In this document: positions 9,210-18,006 of the stretch, one piece after another
Layout: every line of letters starts with the position of its first letter
How positions within the stretch are numbered: the first letter of the stretch is position 1
Assembly: GCA_020718275.1 (NCBI GenBank)
Contig: DYSI01000014.1
Span: forward strand, 1-38,252
Length of the DNA stretch: 38,252 bases
Direction of reading: 5' to 3'
From: Draconibacterium orientale
Lineage (GTDB): Bacteria > Bacteroidota > Bacteroidia > Bacteroidales > UBA1556
The notes under the pieces: generated by a model
What the model was told of the DNA's origin: nothing
Databases searched by the model: none
What the model saw: only the letters and a program-made list of their open reading frames with translations
Translations under genes and position numbers: made by a program

Positions 9210-10409
9210 ATGAAAACAAAAAATTTATCTTTTTTATTGTTTCTATTATTGAGTACTGCGTTAGTTTTCACTTCTTGCGGTAAAGGTGAAACTATAGATG
9301 ATACTGTACCAACTACAGGTAATGTTGTTATTACGAGTAATATTACTTCTAATACAACTTGGACAAAAGACAAAGTGTATGAGTTAGCTGGTAGAATCTC
9401 TGTATTGAGTGGAGTTACCCTAACCATCGAAGCAGGTACAATTATTAAAGGACAAGCAGGAGCTAGTTCTAATGCTACTGCTTTATTAATTGCACGTGGT
9501 GGAAAATTGATGGCAGTGGGAACTGCTTCTCTTCCAATTATTTTCACTTCTGTTGCAGACGAAATTTCTCCTGCCAATGTTGCTGCTGGTAACTTTAGCA
9601 GCCCAAACCTTGATCCAGTTGTAAATGGTCTTTGGGGTGGTGTCATCGTTCTTGGTAAAGCACCTATTTCTGCTGGTGGTAGTGCTACTGAGGTTCAGAT
9701 TGAAGGTATTCCTACTTCAGATCCTAACGGTCTTTATGGTGGAACTGATGCCGCTGATAATTCAGGTGTTCTTAAATATATTTCTATTCGCCATGGTGGT
9801 ACTAACATCGGTGCAGGTAACGAAATTAACGGACTTTCATTAGGTGGCGTTGGTTCAGGTACTGTTATCGAAAATATCGAAATCGTTTCTAATCAAGATG
9901 ATGGAGTTGAATTTTATGGTGGTACTGTAAATGTTACTAACCTACTTGTTTGGAATGTTGGTGACGATGCAATCGATACTGACCAATCATGGGGTGGTAC
10001 TTTAGACAACTTCATCGTTATTTCTCCTGCTGGTCATTGCTTTGAGTTAGACGGTCCAGAAGGAACTATGGCTGCTGGTCATGTTATCAAAAAAGGTAGC
10101 GTATTGAGTTACGATGCTGATTATGAAATTACCTCTGAAGATCTTATCAATGTGGATGCTAATTCAATTGTTGACCTAGAAAACATTTACTTCGCTAACC
10201 CACAAACTGACCAAAAAATCAACAGAATTACTGCCGCCGAAGTTACTTTTACAGGTATCGCTATCAATGTTGCAGCTGCTGACCTTGGCAATCATGTTAA
10301 TGGTACTCCAATCCCTGCTGGTATTACTGCTGGAGGAACTCCACAAGCTAATAAATCAGTATTCACTTGGACATGGGCAAGTAAAGCTAATAAATTAGCC
10401 GCAATCTAA
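9210..10409 (+). CDS. Beta-helix surface lipoprotein paired with a TonB receptor
   Basis: The 399-residue protein has a lipoprotein signal ending at Cys23 (lipobox FTSC). A domain rich in Gly, Thr and Val follows, with repeating short strands (GVTLTIEAGTIIKG, LIARGGKLMAVGTASLPIIFTS, GLWGGVIVLGKAPIS). These indicate a right-handed parallel beta-helix, with runs such as GGTDAADNSGVLKYISIRHGG. I recall the same family in Bacteroidota, often beside a TonB-dependent receptor and sometimes misnamed a transporter. No type IX sorting domain is present. The receptor gene starts 97 bases downstream, past a terminator-like hairpin. A role as the receptor's substrate-capturing partner, in the manner of SusD but with a different fold, is inference. 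The ligand is unknown. Its codon use looks like that of a highly expressed gene. Confidence 0.85.
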   Translation: MKTKNLSFLLFLLLSTALVFTSCGKGETIDDTVPTTGNVVITSNITSNTTWTKDKVYELAGRISVLSGVTLTIEAGTIIKGQAGASSNATALLIARGGKLMAVGTASLPIIFTSVADEISPANVAAGNFSSPNLDPVVNGLWGGVIVLGKAPISAGGSATEVQIEGIPTSDPNGLYGGTDAADNSGVLKYISIRHGGTNIGAGNEINGLSLGGVGSGTVIENIEIVSNQDDGVEFYGGTVNVTNLLVWNVGDDAIDTDQSWGGTLDNFIVISPAGHCFELDGPEGTMAAGHVIKKGSVLSYDADYEITSEDLINVDANSIVDLENIYFANPQTDQKINRITAAEVTFTGIAINVAAADLGNHVNGTPIPAGITAGGTPQANKSVFTWTWASKANKLAAI

Positions 10410-10440
10410 GAAAGAAAATTTTTAAAAAATATATTGTTAA

Positions 10441-10484
10441 GAAGCAGATTTGCAATCAATTTTGTAAATCTGTTTCTTTATTTG
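10441..10484 (+). terminator. Hairpin between lipoprotein and receptor genes (attenuator-like)
   Basis: A 14-pair stem (10441-10454 with 10463-10476, three of the pairs G-T) closes an 8-base loop and is followed by TTTATTTG. No good promoter is visible between it and the receptor start. It may therefore act as a partial terminator or 3' stabiliser that sets a higher level for the lipoprotein than for the receptor. Confidence 0.6.
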
Positions 10485-10506
10485 TTAAATATAAAAAATA
10501 GCAGTT

Positions 10507-13404
10507 GTGAAATATCTATTTACTTTTTTACTGTCCCTTAGTATAGTGGTAGTCTTTGGTCAGCGTGGTACTATTCGTGGAACTGTGTTTGACGACGCAA
10601 CCGGAGAAACGCTCGTTGGTGTAAATGTGGTAATAAAGGGCACTTCTACTGGTTCAACTACTGACTTGGATGGGAAATTTTCTATTGACCTAGCGCCCGG
10701 AGTTTATGAAATGATCATTTCTTTTATTTCATATCAAACCTTAAATGTATCTGAGATAAAGGTTGTTAGTGGAGAGGTAAATGTGCTCAACAATTTGCGC
10801 ATGAAAGAGGCAACGCAAGACCTTAAGGAGGTGGTGATTACTGCGCGGGCGGTTCGTACCTCTGAAACGTCGATCATGACCGTAAAAAGAAAATCGGCAG
10901 TTATCATGGATGGTATTTCCTCTGATCGCATGCAACTTATAGGTGATGGAAATGCCGTTGAAGCCGCCAAACGGGTTACCGGCGTGACTGTAGAAGGTGG
11001 TAAATATGTTTACGTTAGAGGTTTAGGAGACCGTTATTCAAAAACTACCCTCAATGAAATGGATATTCCAGGGCTCGATCCTGATAAGAATAGTCTTCAA
11101 ATGGATATTTTTCCAACCAATTTGATTGACAATATCTTAGTTAGTAAGAATTTTACTGCTGAATTGCCAGCAGATTTTACCGGTGGACTTTTAAATGTTG
11201 AAACAAAAGATTTTCCATCGGAACCAATTATGAATATTTCCTTTGGGATTGATGTTAACCCTCGAATGCATTTTAATTCCGATTTTCTCACTTATCAAGG
11301 CGGCAAAACAGACTTTCTAGGTTTTGACGATGGTACTCGGGCGCTTCCAGATTTAGCTCGCGGCGTGAATATTCCTACGCCTACCAGCGGCGCTACCAAA
11401 GAGCAAGTGTCCGATTTCGTTCGTAGTTTTAATTCTACCCTTGGTGGAACCCGCCAAACTTCTCTTTTCGATTATAACTTTGGTTTTTCAGTTGGAAATC
11501 AAATTGACCTCAAGAAAAAAACTGAGGAAGCAAAATCTCCTAAATTGGGCTATATTTTATCACTGTCGTATAAAACAAGTCAAAAGTATTATGATGATGT
11601 GGTGATTGGTGAATATCAACGATATAACGACCCCGATGCTTATGAAATGCGCTATGCTACCCTACAAACTGGAGAGATTGGCGAGAAAAATGTTTTAGTG
11701 GGTTTGCTTGGCGGGATAGCCTATAAAACGGATTTGTCAAAAGTAAGGCTAACTGCTATGCATCTCCAAAATGGTGAAAGTAGAGCTGGTTTGTTTGATA
11801 TCGTTAATGATGGGTCTGCGGTGGGTCAATCGGGTTATACCGCCACTGCTTACACACTTGAATACAACGAAAGAGCTTTAACCAACATCCTACTGAACGG
11901 TGTCCATAAAATTGGTTCATCCGGCTGGGATATTGATTGGAGAATATCACCTACTTTTTCTTCTTCTTATGATCCTGATATCCGAAGAACTGCTTTTACC
12001 CATACTGCTGCTGGCGATGTTTTTTCTGCTGGTGCTGGTGGAAATCCTTCTCGCATTTGGCGTTCACTTACTGAATTAAATGCTAGTGCAAAAGTGGATA
12101 TCACTAAAAAATATCAATTTAAAGAACGCGATGCTAAACTAAGATTTGGAGCGGCTCATACTTATAAAAATCGTAGCTACGAGATACTTTCCTTTGATAT
12201 TCAGTTCTTCTCAACACAGGCTGTTTGGACTAATCCTGATCCAAATACCGTGCTTGACCCTATCTATTTATACCCAAATAAACCCAATAGCCTCTACTAT
12301 CAGTCTGGAAATAACGACCCTAATCCCAATACCTACGAATCGAATATTAATAATACCGCTTTCTACGTTTCCAATGAGTTTGAACTTATTAAAGGTTTAA
12401 AAACTATTCTCGGCATTAGAGCAGAAAATTATATTCAACGGCATACGGGTCGCGATCAGGCTTATGCTAGTGGCGACATCAACGGGCAAAACCTCGACAA
12501 CGAAAAAGTGCTTGAGTCGATCGATTTTTTTCCTACTGCCAACATAATTTATTCCTTAACCAAGGATCAAAACCTACGTTTTAGTTATTCCAGAACCATC
12601 GCCCGTCCTTCATTCAAAGAATTGTCTTTTGCGCAAATCATTGATCCAATTAGCAATCGTATTTTCAATGGTAGTTTATTCACCTACGGCGATTGGGATG
12701 GCAATCTGACTGAAACCCGCATCGATAATATCGATTTTCGGTGGGAACTTTTTTTGCAACGTGGACAACTTTTTTCGGTTAGCGCTTTTTACAAAAAATT
12801 TGATAATCCTATCGAACTGGTTCGCATTCCTGAGCAACAAACAAGTTCTGAGTATCAGCCTCGTAATGTCGGAGATGGTCAGCTTCTTGGTTTTGAAACT
12901 GAATTTCGCAAAGATTTGGATTTCGTTTCTCCTTTATTCGCTAATTTTAATATTAGTGGAAACTTTACCTATGTCGTTTCGTCCATTGATATGACCGAAT
13001 CAGAATATAACGCGCGCAAGAGCTACGAAAAAACCGGCGAAACAATTGAAAACACTCGCCAAATGGCTGGTTTATCCCCTTGGGTGGTTAATGCTGGTAT
13101 CAGTTACTCCAATACCGAATCAGCCTTGAATGCGGGTATTTTTTATAATGTGAAAGGAGCCACTTTGGTGATTGTTGGCGCTGGTTTATTCCCCGATATT
13201 TATCAGATGCCGTTGCATAGCCTTAATTTTAGTATAAATAAAAAGATTGGCAAAGCAAAAAAGACCATGGTTGATTTCAAAGTAAGCAATCTGCTTAATG
13301 ATAAAAACGAGATTTTTTACAAATCATATAATGCTCAAGATCAAATATTTGAAAGTAGAAGTCTCGGCATGACCTTTAGTTTAGGCCTAAGTCATAAATT
13401 CTAA
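10507..13404 (+). CDS. TonB-dependent outer-membrane receptor
   Basis: The 965-residue receptor begins with GTG. A signal peptide is cleaved before Gln19 (VVFG|QRG). A carboxypeptidase-regulatory-like domain follows (GTIRGTVFDDATGETLVGVNVV, about 20-105). The plug domain (about 130-240) contains YVRGLGDRYSKTTLNEMDIPG and the end FTGGLLNVETKDFP. The C-terminal 22-strand barrel ends in Phe (FSLGLSHKF). Such receptors import large substrates across the outer membrane using TonB-ExbBD energy. The upstream beta-helix lipoprotein is the likely partner. It has no SusD homologue beside it, so this is not a standard Sus pair. A strong terminator follows 19 bases after the stop. The substrate cannot be told from sequence. 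Confidence 0.95.
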   Translation: MKYLFTFLLSLSIVVVFGQRGTIRGTVFDDATGETLVGVNVVIKGTSTGSTTDLDGKFSIDLAPGVYEMIISFISYQTLNVSEIKVVSGEVNVLNNLRMKEATQDLKEVVITARAVRTSETSIMTVKRKSAVIMDGISSDRMQLIGDGNAVEAAKRVTGVTVEGGKYVYVRGLGDRYSKTTLNEMDIPGLDPDKNSLQMDIFPTNLIDNILVSKNFTAELPADFTGGLLNVETKDFPSEPIMNISFGIDVNPRMHFNSDFLTYQGGKTDFLGFDDGTRALPDLARGVNIPTPTSGATKEQVSDFVRSFNSTLGGTRQTSLFDYNFGFSVGNQIDLKKKTEEAKSPKLGYILSLSYKTSQKYYDDVVIGEYQRYNDPDAYEMRYATLQTGEIGEKNVLVGLLGGIAYKTDLSKVRLTAMHLQNGESRAGLFDIVNDGSAVGQSGYTATAYTLEYNERALTNILLNGVHKIGSSGWDIDWRISPTFSSSYDPDIRRTAFTHTAAGDVFSAGAGGNPSRIWRSLTELNASAKVDITKKYQFKERDAKLRFGAAHTYKNRSYEILSFDIQFFSTQAVWTNPDPNTVLDPIYLYPNKPNSLYYQSGNNDPNPNTYESNINNTAFYVSNEFELIKGLKTILGIRAENYIQRHTGRDQAYASGDINGQNLDNEKVLESIDFFPTANIIYSLTKDQNLRFSYSRTIARPSFKELSFAQIIDPISNRIFNGSLFTYGDWDGNLTETRIDNIDFRWELFLQRGQLFSVSAFYKKFDNPIELVRIPEQQTSSEYQPRNVGDGQLLGFETEFRKDLDFVSPLFANFNISGNFTYVVSSIDMTESEYNARKSYEKTGETIENTRQMAGLSPWVVNAGISYSNTESALNAGIFYNVKGATLVIVGAGLFPDIYQMPLHSLNFSINKKIGKAKKTMVDFKVSNLLNDKNEIFYKSYNAQDQIFESRSLGMTFSLGLSHKF

Positions 13405-13422
13405 AAGGTGACGATTTTTACC

Positions 13423-13465
13423 CCCAATTAAGCATTAGTTCCTAAATGTTTAATTGGGTTTTTTT
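13423..13465 (+). terminator. Rho-independent terminator of the receptor gene
   Basis: A 14-pair stem (13423-13436 with 13445-13458, one G-T pair) has an 8-base loop and is followed directly by seven T. It ends the plus-strand lipoprotein-receptor unit. Confidence 0.9.
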
Positions 13466-13474
13466 ATTGGGCAT

Positions 13475-13520
13475 AAAAAAACTGCAAGTCCAGCTATAGG
13501 AGGCTAATGACTTGCAGTTT
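13475..13520 (-). terminator. Rho-independent terminator of the small secreted-protein gene
   Basis: A perfect 12-pair stem (13479-13490 with 13509-13520) has an 18-base loop. On the minus strand it runs into a T tract (13475-13481). It serves the convergent gene at 13559-13954 and sits back to back with the plus-strand terminator. Confidence 0.85.
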
Positions 13521-13558
13521 GTTGAAAGAATTTCCAGCAAATAGAACTAGAACTCCCG

Positions 13559-13954
13559 TTAATGTTTGGTCATGGCGAAATAATAAGATTTTAGCTCCGC
13601 GTTATAGGCAAAGCTTATATCCATCACAAATCCACTATCGTAGGTTACTCTCCATGAGGTGTCAGTTACTTGTTCGTACTCCTGATTGAATAGCACTAAA
13701 ATATTAATTACCGTTTCGTAATCTTCGATGTATAAATACGTTGCCCTACATTTTTTGTAAATATCAAACATGTACAAATAGGTCAAAGTACCATCGCTGG
13801 TAACGGCGTAATCGGTATTGTCTTCATTTTTCCCCTCGGTATATTTTTTAGTGGGGTTGTTAATTTTAATCTCAGATAGCGGAACTCCTAAATAAGTTTG
13901 AGATGATCCCATAAAGGCTATCATCAAGAGAATAACTGTGAATAGTGTTTTCAT
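13559..13954 (-). CDS. Small secreted protein, unknown function
   Basis: The 131-residue protein has a clear signal peptide cleaved before Gln19 (GSS|QTYLG). A small domain rich in Tyr, Thr and acidic residues follows (LSEIKINNP, YAVTSDGTLTYLYMFD, WRVTYDSGFVMDISFAYN). The alternation of charged and aromatic residues suggests a beta-sandwich or ligand-binding fold, but I do not recognise a family. It is the last gene before a strong minus-strand terminator. The gene upstream on the same strand (14083) is about 130 bases away, so it may be transcribed alone. The gene is convincing from its signal peptide and terminator; the function is open. Confidence 0.8.
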   Translation of the reverse strand: MKTLFTVILLMIAFMGSSQTYLGVPLSEIKINNPTKKYTEGKNEDNTDYAVTSDGTLTYLYMFDIYKKCRATYLYIEDYETVINILVLFNQEYEQVTDTSWRVTYDSGFVMDISFAYNAELKSYYFAMTKH

Positions 13955-14082
13955 GATTGCTTTTTTTTTGGTTTTTAATTTGTTAGTAGTCTCTAAATTA
14001 ATTTGTTATAAAATAAATGTATTATCATAAAAATCCTGTGATTTGCCGGTAAATGCAAAAATAGTCAACGAATAGATGAATT

Positions 14083-14853
14083 TTAATTAACCCCAAACCC
14101 GAGCGATTGCAGCGAATGATAATGGAAAGTGTTACTTTTGGCTTTTCGCATAGCAATTTCATCACTTCCTGCGATAATTATAGTAAGATTGGGAGAAACA
14201 TCGAGCGAGCTAAGTGATTCCTTTTGCAAATAATCTGGGAGCAACTCCTTGGTCACCTGGAGGGTTTTCGCATCAAAAGTAAAAAGATAGTATGGATAAC
14301 GACTAATCCAAAAGACTTTATCACCAAGCACTTTATAGGCATTAGCACCTTCAAGGATGCCACTTGAAAACTCTGCAACCACCTCTTGTTTGCTATTAAT
14401 AATCAAGGTTTTAGTTTGCCGATTGAGTAGCATTGTGAAATCGCCAACTGGAATAGCTTTGAGCATTTTGGCGCTAAAATGCCAATCGGGATTGTAAATT
14501 TTCGTTTTGCGTTTTGCGCGATGATTATAAAGATAAATCCCTTCTTCGCTGCCAATCCAAAGTTGATTGTGTGCATCGGCATGTAGACTTCTAATTGAGT
14601 TATTAGAAAACTCGTTGGCAAATGGCCAGTTATCCGAAACCACTACAATTCGCGATTCGTCGAGCACATTCAGACCATTGCAGGTTCCCACCCAAAGCAT
14701 TCCATTTCGATCGATTGCTAAAGAAGTGACCGTGCTTTGTGACAGGCCTTCGGTAATGCTGATTTGATTCACAGTGATATCTTCTCGCTGTGCATCCACA
14801 GATAAGCTTAAGAAAATCAAAGCGATAAAGCCCAAAAAGTGTTTCAAAATCAA
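14083..14853 (-). CDS. Short two-component-regulator-propeller protein, probably truncated
   Basis: The 256-residue protein has a signal peptide cleaved before Gln22 (VDA|QREDI), then propeller blades of the Reg_prop type. ITEGLSQSTVTSLAIDRNGMLWVGT and SIRSLHADAHNQLWIGSEEGIYLYN each carry the LW(V/I)G core. Full-length relatives have about fourteen blades, a Y_Y_Y domain, a membrane helix and a kinase or regulator output, usually over 900 residues. Here only about four blades are present and the protein stops in a double TAA-rich region with no downstream coding remnant that I can see. It is either a degraded one-ended fragment of a sensor or a free periplasmic propeller. It lies 45 bases after the glycosyltransferase gene. 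Confidence 0.75.
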   Translation of the reverse strand: MILKHFLGFIALIFLSLSVDAQREDITVNQISITEGLSQSTVTSLAIDRNGMLWVGTCNGLNVLDESRIVVVSDNWPFANEFSNNSIRSLHADAHNQLWIGSEEGIYLYNHRAKRKTKIYNPDWHFSAKMLKAIPVGDFTMLLNRQTKTLIINSKQEVVAEFSSGILEGANAYKVLGDKVFWISRYPYYLFTFDAKTLQVTKELLPDYLQKESLSSLDVSPNLTIIIAGSDEIAMRKAKSNTFHYHSLQSLGFGVN

Positions 14854-14898
14854 AGTTCGATCAAAATTAAAAAATAGTAAATTTTCACCAATACTCGA

Positions 14899-16047
14899 TT
14901 ATTCTGATAGATAAAATTTATAAAGTTGAAAACCTACACTACGATGGTCGTAGGTAGATGATATAAATTGATGCATTGATTCCTTGTCATACTTTTTATA
15001 ATCAGTTGCCATACTGATGATTGCCTCAGCGAGTGCTTGTTCATTGCGGGCTTCCACCAAAATGCCAAATTCGTTGGGCAAAATCTCCGGTATTGCTGCC
15101 ACACGTGAAGCTACCACTGGAATACCGCAAGAAAGGCTTTCCGCGATCACTATGGCAAAAGTTTCATAATTACTAAACAGAATCGAAAACTGGCAATCGT
15201 TCATTGTATCTACCAAAGCTTTGCCCTGTAGTACACCAGGGAATTGAACGGATTGGCTTATCTCTAGGTCAACAGTAAGTTTTTTCGTAGCTTCCCAATC
15301 TTGTCCTTGTCCAATCATTAGCAATTCAAGAGTCGGTAACTGTTGCAAAGCTATTTTAAAAGCGCGCAAAATGCCACTCATATTTTTGGAACGTTCCTCA
15401 AAACACGAGATGTGGTAACAACGTATTTTAGATAATGTTTCTGGTGTAGGGGTAATATTGAAACGTTCTGTATCAATAACATTAGGAATTATTTGCCAAT
15501 GATGGTGAGATAATCCACTATTTTGCATGGCGTCCCTCAAACTGAGCGAAACGGTACTCATCGCTTTTGCTTGCTTTATGACCAAATGAGTTATCCATTT
15601 GTGAAAAAAACCTCTAAATCCTTGATTAAAAGGATAGTATCTTGACCAATGTTCGGTAATTACGTAGGGAATATGATAAAGCCACTTCAAGCATAAAGCC
15701 ATAATTCCAGCCTTGGTAAGCACATTAACATGAACCAAATCTGGCTTGCCATAAGTGGATTTAAGTACTTTCCAACCAGCAATATACGAGAGCACAAAGC
15801 GGAAGCCATTTATCAATTTGGCAAGAATTGGAATTTTACAGTTTCGATAATATAGTAATATCTCCACTAGATTTGGCGTAGTTTTAATTTCGGTTTCGTA
15901 GCGATTTGTTTGCTTATCTACAGCCACGACGGCAATTACAAAAACTTCCACAAAGTCCTTTACTGCAAGGGCATGATTGCGGACAAATAAACCCAACATA
16001 GGATCCGCCTTATGTGGATACCAAGCCGAAAAAAAAAGTACTTTCAT
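14899..16047 (-). CDS. GT4-family glycosyltransferase
   Basis: The 382-residue GT-B enzyme transfers a sugar from an activated donor, probably to a lipid-linked or surface glycan. The N-terminal acceptor domain begins MKVLFFSAWYPHKADPMLGLF. The donor domain carries the GT4 signature: LMIGQGQDWEATKKL, then the E-x7-E element in YETFAIVIAESLSCGIPVVAS, then PEILPNEFGILV. I start at the ATG at 16047 rather than 16122. A good promoter (TTG-23-TACCTTTG, 16089-16122) lies between the two, and the shorter form begins at the usual GT-B strand. It stands alone rather than in a polysaccharide cluster, so donor and acceptor are unknown. Confidence 0.92.
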   Translation of the reverse strand: MKVLFFSAWYPHKADPMLGLFVRNHALAVKDFVEVFVIAVVAVDKQTNRYETEIKTTPNLVEILLYYRNCKIPILAKLINGFRFVLSYIAGWKVLKSTYGKPDLVHVNVLTKAGIMALCLKWLYHIPYVITEHWSRYYPFNQGFRGFFHKWITHLVIKQAKAMSTVSLSLRDAMQNSGLSHHHWQIIPNVIDTERFNITPTPETLSKIRCYHISCFEERSKNMSGILRAFKIALQQLPTLELLMIGQGQDWEATKKLTVDLEISQSVQFPGVLQGKALVDTMNDCQFSILFSNYETFAIVIAESLSCGIPVVASRVAAIPEILPNEFGILVEARNEQALAEAIISMATDYKKYDKESMHQFISSTYDHRSVGFQLYKFYLSE

Positions 16048-16088
16048 TAATCTGGTTTTGCAAACACTACAGTGAACACTGGATTCAA

Positions 16089-16122
16089 CAAAGGTAAAAA
16101 TATAAAGGATAATACCTATCAA
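16089..16122 (-). promoter_or_regulatory. Promoter of the glycosyltransferase gene
   Basis: On the minus strand a perfect -7 box TACCTTTG (16096-16089) lies 23 bases after a TTG (16122-16120). It sits inside the longer reading frame and so argues for the start at 16047. Confidence 0.55.
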
Positions 16123-16226
16123 AATTATTAAACATGCATTTGCCTTGATTTTTTTTTGTCAAATATTATTAGTCATTGCATTATTTTCTTTAGGTTTACA
16201 ACCTCTAATTATATAAAACATTGAAA

Positions 16227-16892
16227 ATGAAAAAATCAAGTAATTTACTATCAGCGCTTAAAATGGCTTTCGTAGCGGTTTTTCTTATAGCATTTTCTAA
16301 TGCCCATTCCCAAGCAGTAGTTTCAGTTGACAAGATGAATATCATTTACCGTGGGATTGAGAATCCAGTTTCGGTTGCGGTGCCTAATGTTGCGTCCAAT
16401 TTGGTACAGGTAGTTGCCTCCAATGCAACAGTTCGTAAAATTGATGATGTGCATTACATGCTTTTACCAACAACTAATGCACAATCACTTAGTTTCAATG
16501 TTTTCTCAGTTACCGGCAAGGACACTACTTGGTATGGAAGTTTTATGTTTCGGGTATTGCCCGTGCCCGCGCCAGTTTTGCGTGTTGCTGGTATAGCAAT
16601 AAACGGAGAAGAGGCTTCCCCCTTTGCAATGTTGAAGGCACAGCCCTACCTCAGCGCAGCACTGGATAACTTTCTTTTTGATATTAAATTCTCAGTTACC
16701 AGCTTCATTATTTCGTTTACTAATGGTGAAGAAGTTGTTAGCGAGGACATTAATGGCAATCAAATTTCTAAATCTTTCTTAGATAAAATTGGTAAAATGG
16801 AAAAACCAGTTAAGGTTACCATTTCAAATGTTGTTGTGCAAGGACCTGATGCTAAGAGAGCTGCTGTCGGAGCAAGTTTCTTGGTGAAGTAG
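16227..16892 (+). CDS. Secreted stand-alone GldM C-terminal-like protein
   Basis: The 221-residue protein has a signal peptide cleaved before Gln29 (NAHS|QAVV). Two domains follow that resemble the last two periplasmic domains of GldM. The first (about 29-115) opens VVSVDKMNIIYRGIENPVSV and ends FRVLPVPAPVLRV. The second (about 118-221) contains ALDNFLFDIKFSVTSFIISF and a KVTISNVVVQGPD strand. GldM itself has about 500 residues, is anchored in the inner membrane, and forms the rotor-linked shaft of the type IX secretion and gliding machine with GldL. This protein has neither the membrane helix nor the first two domains. I chose ATG 16227 over a TTG six bases upstream. A role at the GldK/GldN end of the machine is inference. 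Confidence 0.75.
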   Translation: MKKSSNLLSALKMAFVAVFLIAFSNAHSQAVVSVDKMNIIYRGIENPVSVAVPNVASNLVQVVASNATVRKIDDVHYMLLPTTNAQSLSFNVFSVTGKDTTWYGSFMFRVLPVPAPVLRVAGIAINGEEASPFAMLKAQPYLSAALDNFLFDIKFSVTSFIISFTNGEEVVSEDINGNQISKSFLDKIGKMEKPVKVTISNVVVQGPDAKRAAVGASFLVK

Positions 16893-17023
16893 GTTACTAA
16901 GTTATTTTCATCTTTTTCTCAGTCAATACAAATGCAGCCCAGAATTAGGGGTTGTGCTTCTTACTAATCATTCTTAGGTTTTAGTATTGAGGCTTGTATC
17001 TTCTGGCGCATGAGTGAAATAAC

Positions 17024-17680
17024 CTAATTTCTATTCGATAACCGAACGAAAGTTTCCTGATCATTAAATCCCCCTGTTTTAACTAATGCTTTGAATTGCT
17101 TTTTAGAGGCTTTGTATTGATATGGGCTTAGGGTGTCTTGCACCACTTCTAATTTCTCTTTTAGATTTTGGATTTCCTCTTCAGCATTGATGTCGCTGAT
17201 GCTCAAAGATCTCCTCGTCCAATCAATTTTTCTAACCTCCCACGCATTTGCCTTGTACAAAAGGCTCATAAAATAAAAGCCTTTGTATTGTTTGAGAATA
17301 TTTTTATCGCTTAAGCAAAATAGCGTATCTGAAAAAGGATAAAAGATAATCACAGAATCACCTTGAATAATGGTTTTGATGGTTTGTTGGGTATTACTAT
17401 TGATAAGGCTATCGCCTTTCCACTCATAAGCTGCTTCTATTTGCTGGCGATGCTCCTTCGTGGGAATATCATACATACGGATGATACTTTTTTCAGTAAT
17501 ACTCAAAAGACTGCTATCCGAAAGGCTTAGGAAGCTTCCTTGTAAGCGTTTCGGAATGCTTTTCAGGGCGTCTACTTCCACTGGCTGTGGCTGATCAAAG
17601 GTGACTTCCGGGGTGCCACAAGCACTTAATAACCAAAGCATTGATGTCAGAATCAAAAACGAAACGCGCTTAGTCTTCAT
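17024..17680 (-). CDS. Lipoprotein of unknown function
   Basis: The 218-residue protein has a lipoprotein signal ending at Cys21 (lipobox LSAC), then a Pro/Gln-rich linker. The rest is mixed alpha/beta with several Asp-Ser pairs (LSLSDSSLLSITEKSIIRMYD, GDSLINS, GDSVIIFYPFSDTLFCLSDKN), a pattern seen in small beta-barrel or lipocalin-like lipoproteins. A charged helix follows (EEEIQNLKEKLEVVQDTL). I do not recognise a family. It is convergent with the GldM-like gene 131 bases away and stands apart from the R-M unit, 326 bases away. Confidence 0.8.
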   Translation of the reverse strand: MKTKRVSFLILTSMLWLLSACGTPEVTFDQPQPVEVDALKSIPKRLQGSFLSLSDSSLLSITEKSIIRMYDIPTKEHRQQIEAAYEWKGDSLINSNTQQTIKTIIQGDSVIIFYPFSDTLFCLSDKNILKQYKGFYFMSLLYKANAWEVRKIDWTRRSLSISDINAEEEIQNLKEKLEVVQDTLSPYQYKASKKQFKALVKTGGFNDQETFVRLSNRN

Positions 17681-18006
17681 AGGGTGAAAAGGATTAGAAC
17701 GTTATGGAAATATTTAAATTTAGCATTCAGCATTGATTTCAAATGCGTAATTGCTTGTAAACGAGGAAACCCAATATTTAGTGTAGAGTGGTTAAAAAAA
17801 TGATTGTTGGGGCGTCAGAAAAGTTTGAAGAGTTAGATCGGTTATAGGCACTTGGAAAACGAAAAAAGTAAATGTACAATTTGTATATAACTACTTGATT
17901 AACAAATTTAAGTATCATTCTCTTAATTTTAGTGGTTTTCTACAGAATCCCTAACATACTTGACTTTTAGGCTTAGGCAAGGATGTGGCCTTGACTTGTT
18001 AAATCT
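17681..18006. other. AT-rich spacer between lipoprotein gene and R-M unit
   Basis: No gene is visible. The stretch holds a short inverted repeat TACAA-T-TTGTA (about 17874-17884) and a small CAAGG/CCTTG hairpin around 17979-17996 behind the endonuclease stop, which lacks a T tract. No direct repeat shared with the far side of the R-M unit was found by eye, so no insertion boundary can be proposed. Confidence 0.5.

Noticed and set aside
13507-13689. Plus-strand frame across the convergent terminators
   Set aside because: It runs through the minus-strand terminator and over the end of the small secreted-protein gene. It is a shadow frame.
13955-14082. Possible frameshifted continuation of the propeller protein
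   Set aside because: Reading the next frame after the stop gives only about 24 unremarkable residues and no blade motif, so a simple frameshift does not explain the short length.
16048-16122. N-terminal extension of the glycosyltransferase
   Set aside because: A good promoter lies inside it, and the GT-B fold starts at the ATG at 16047.
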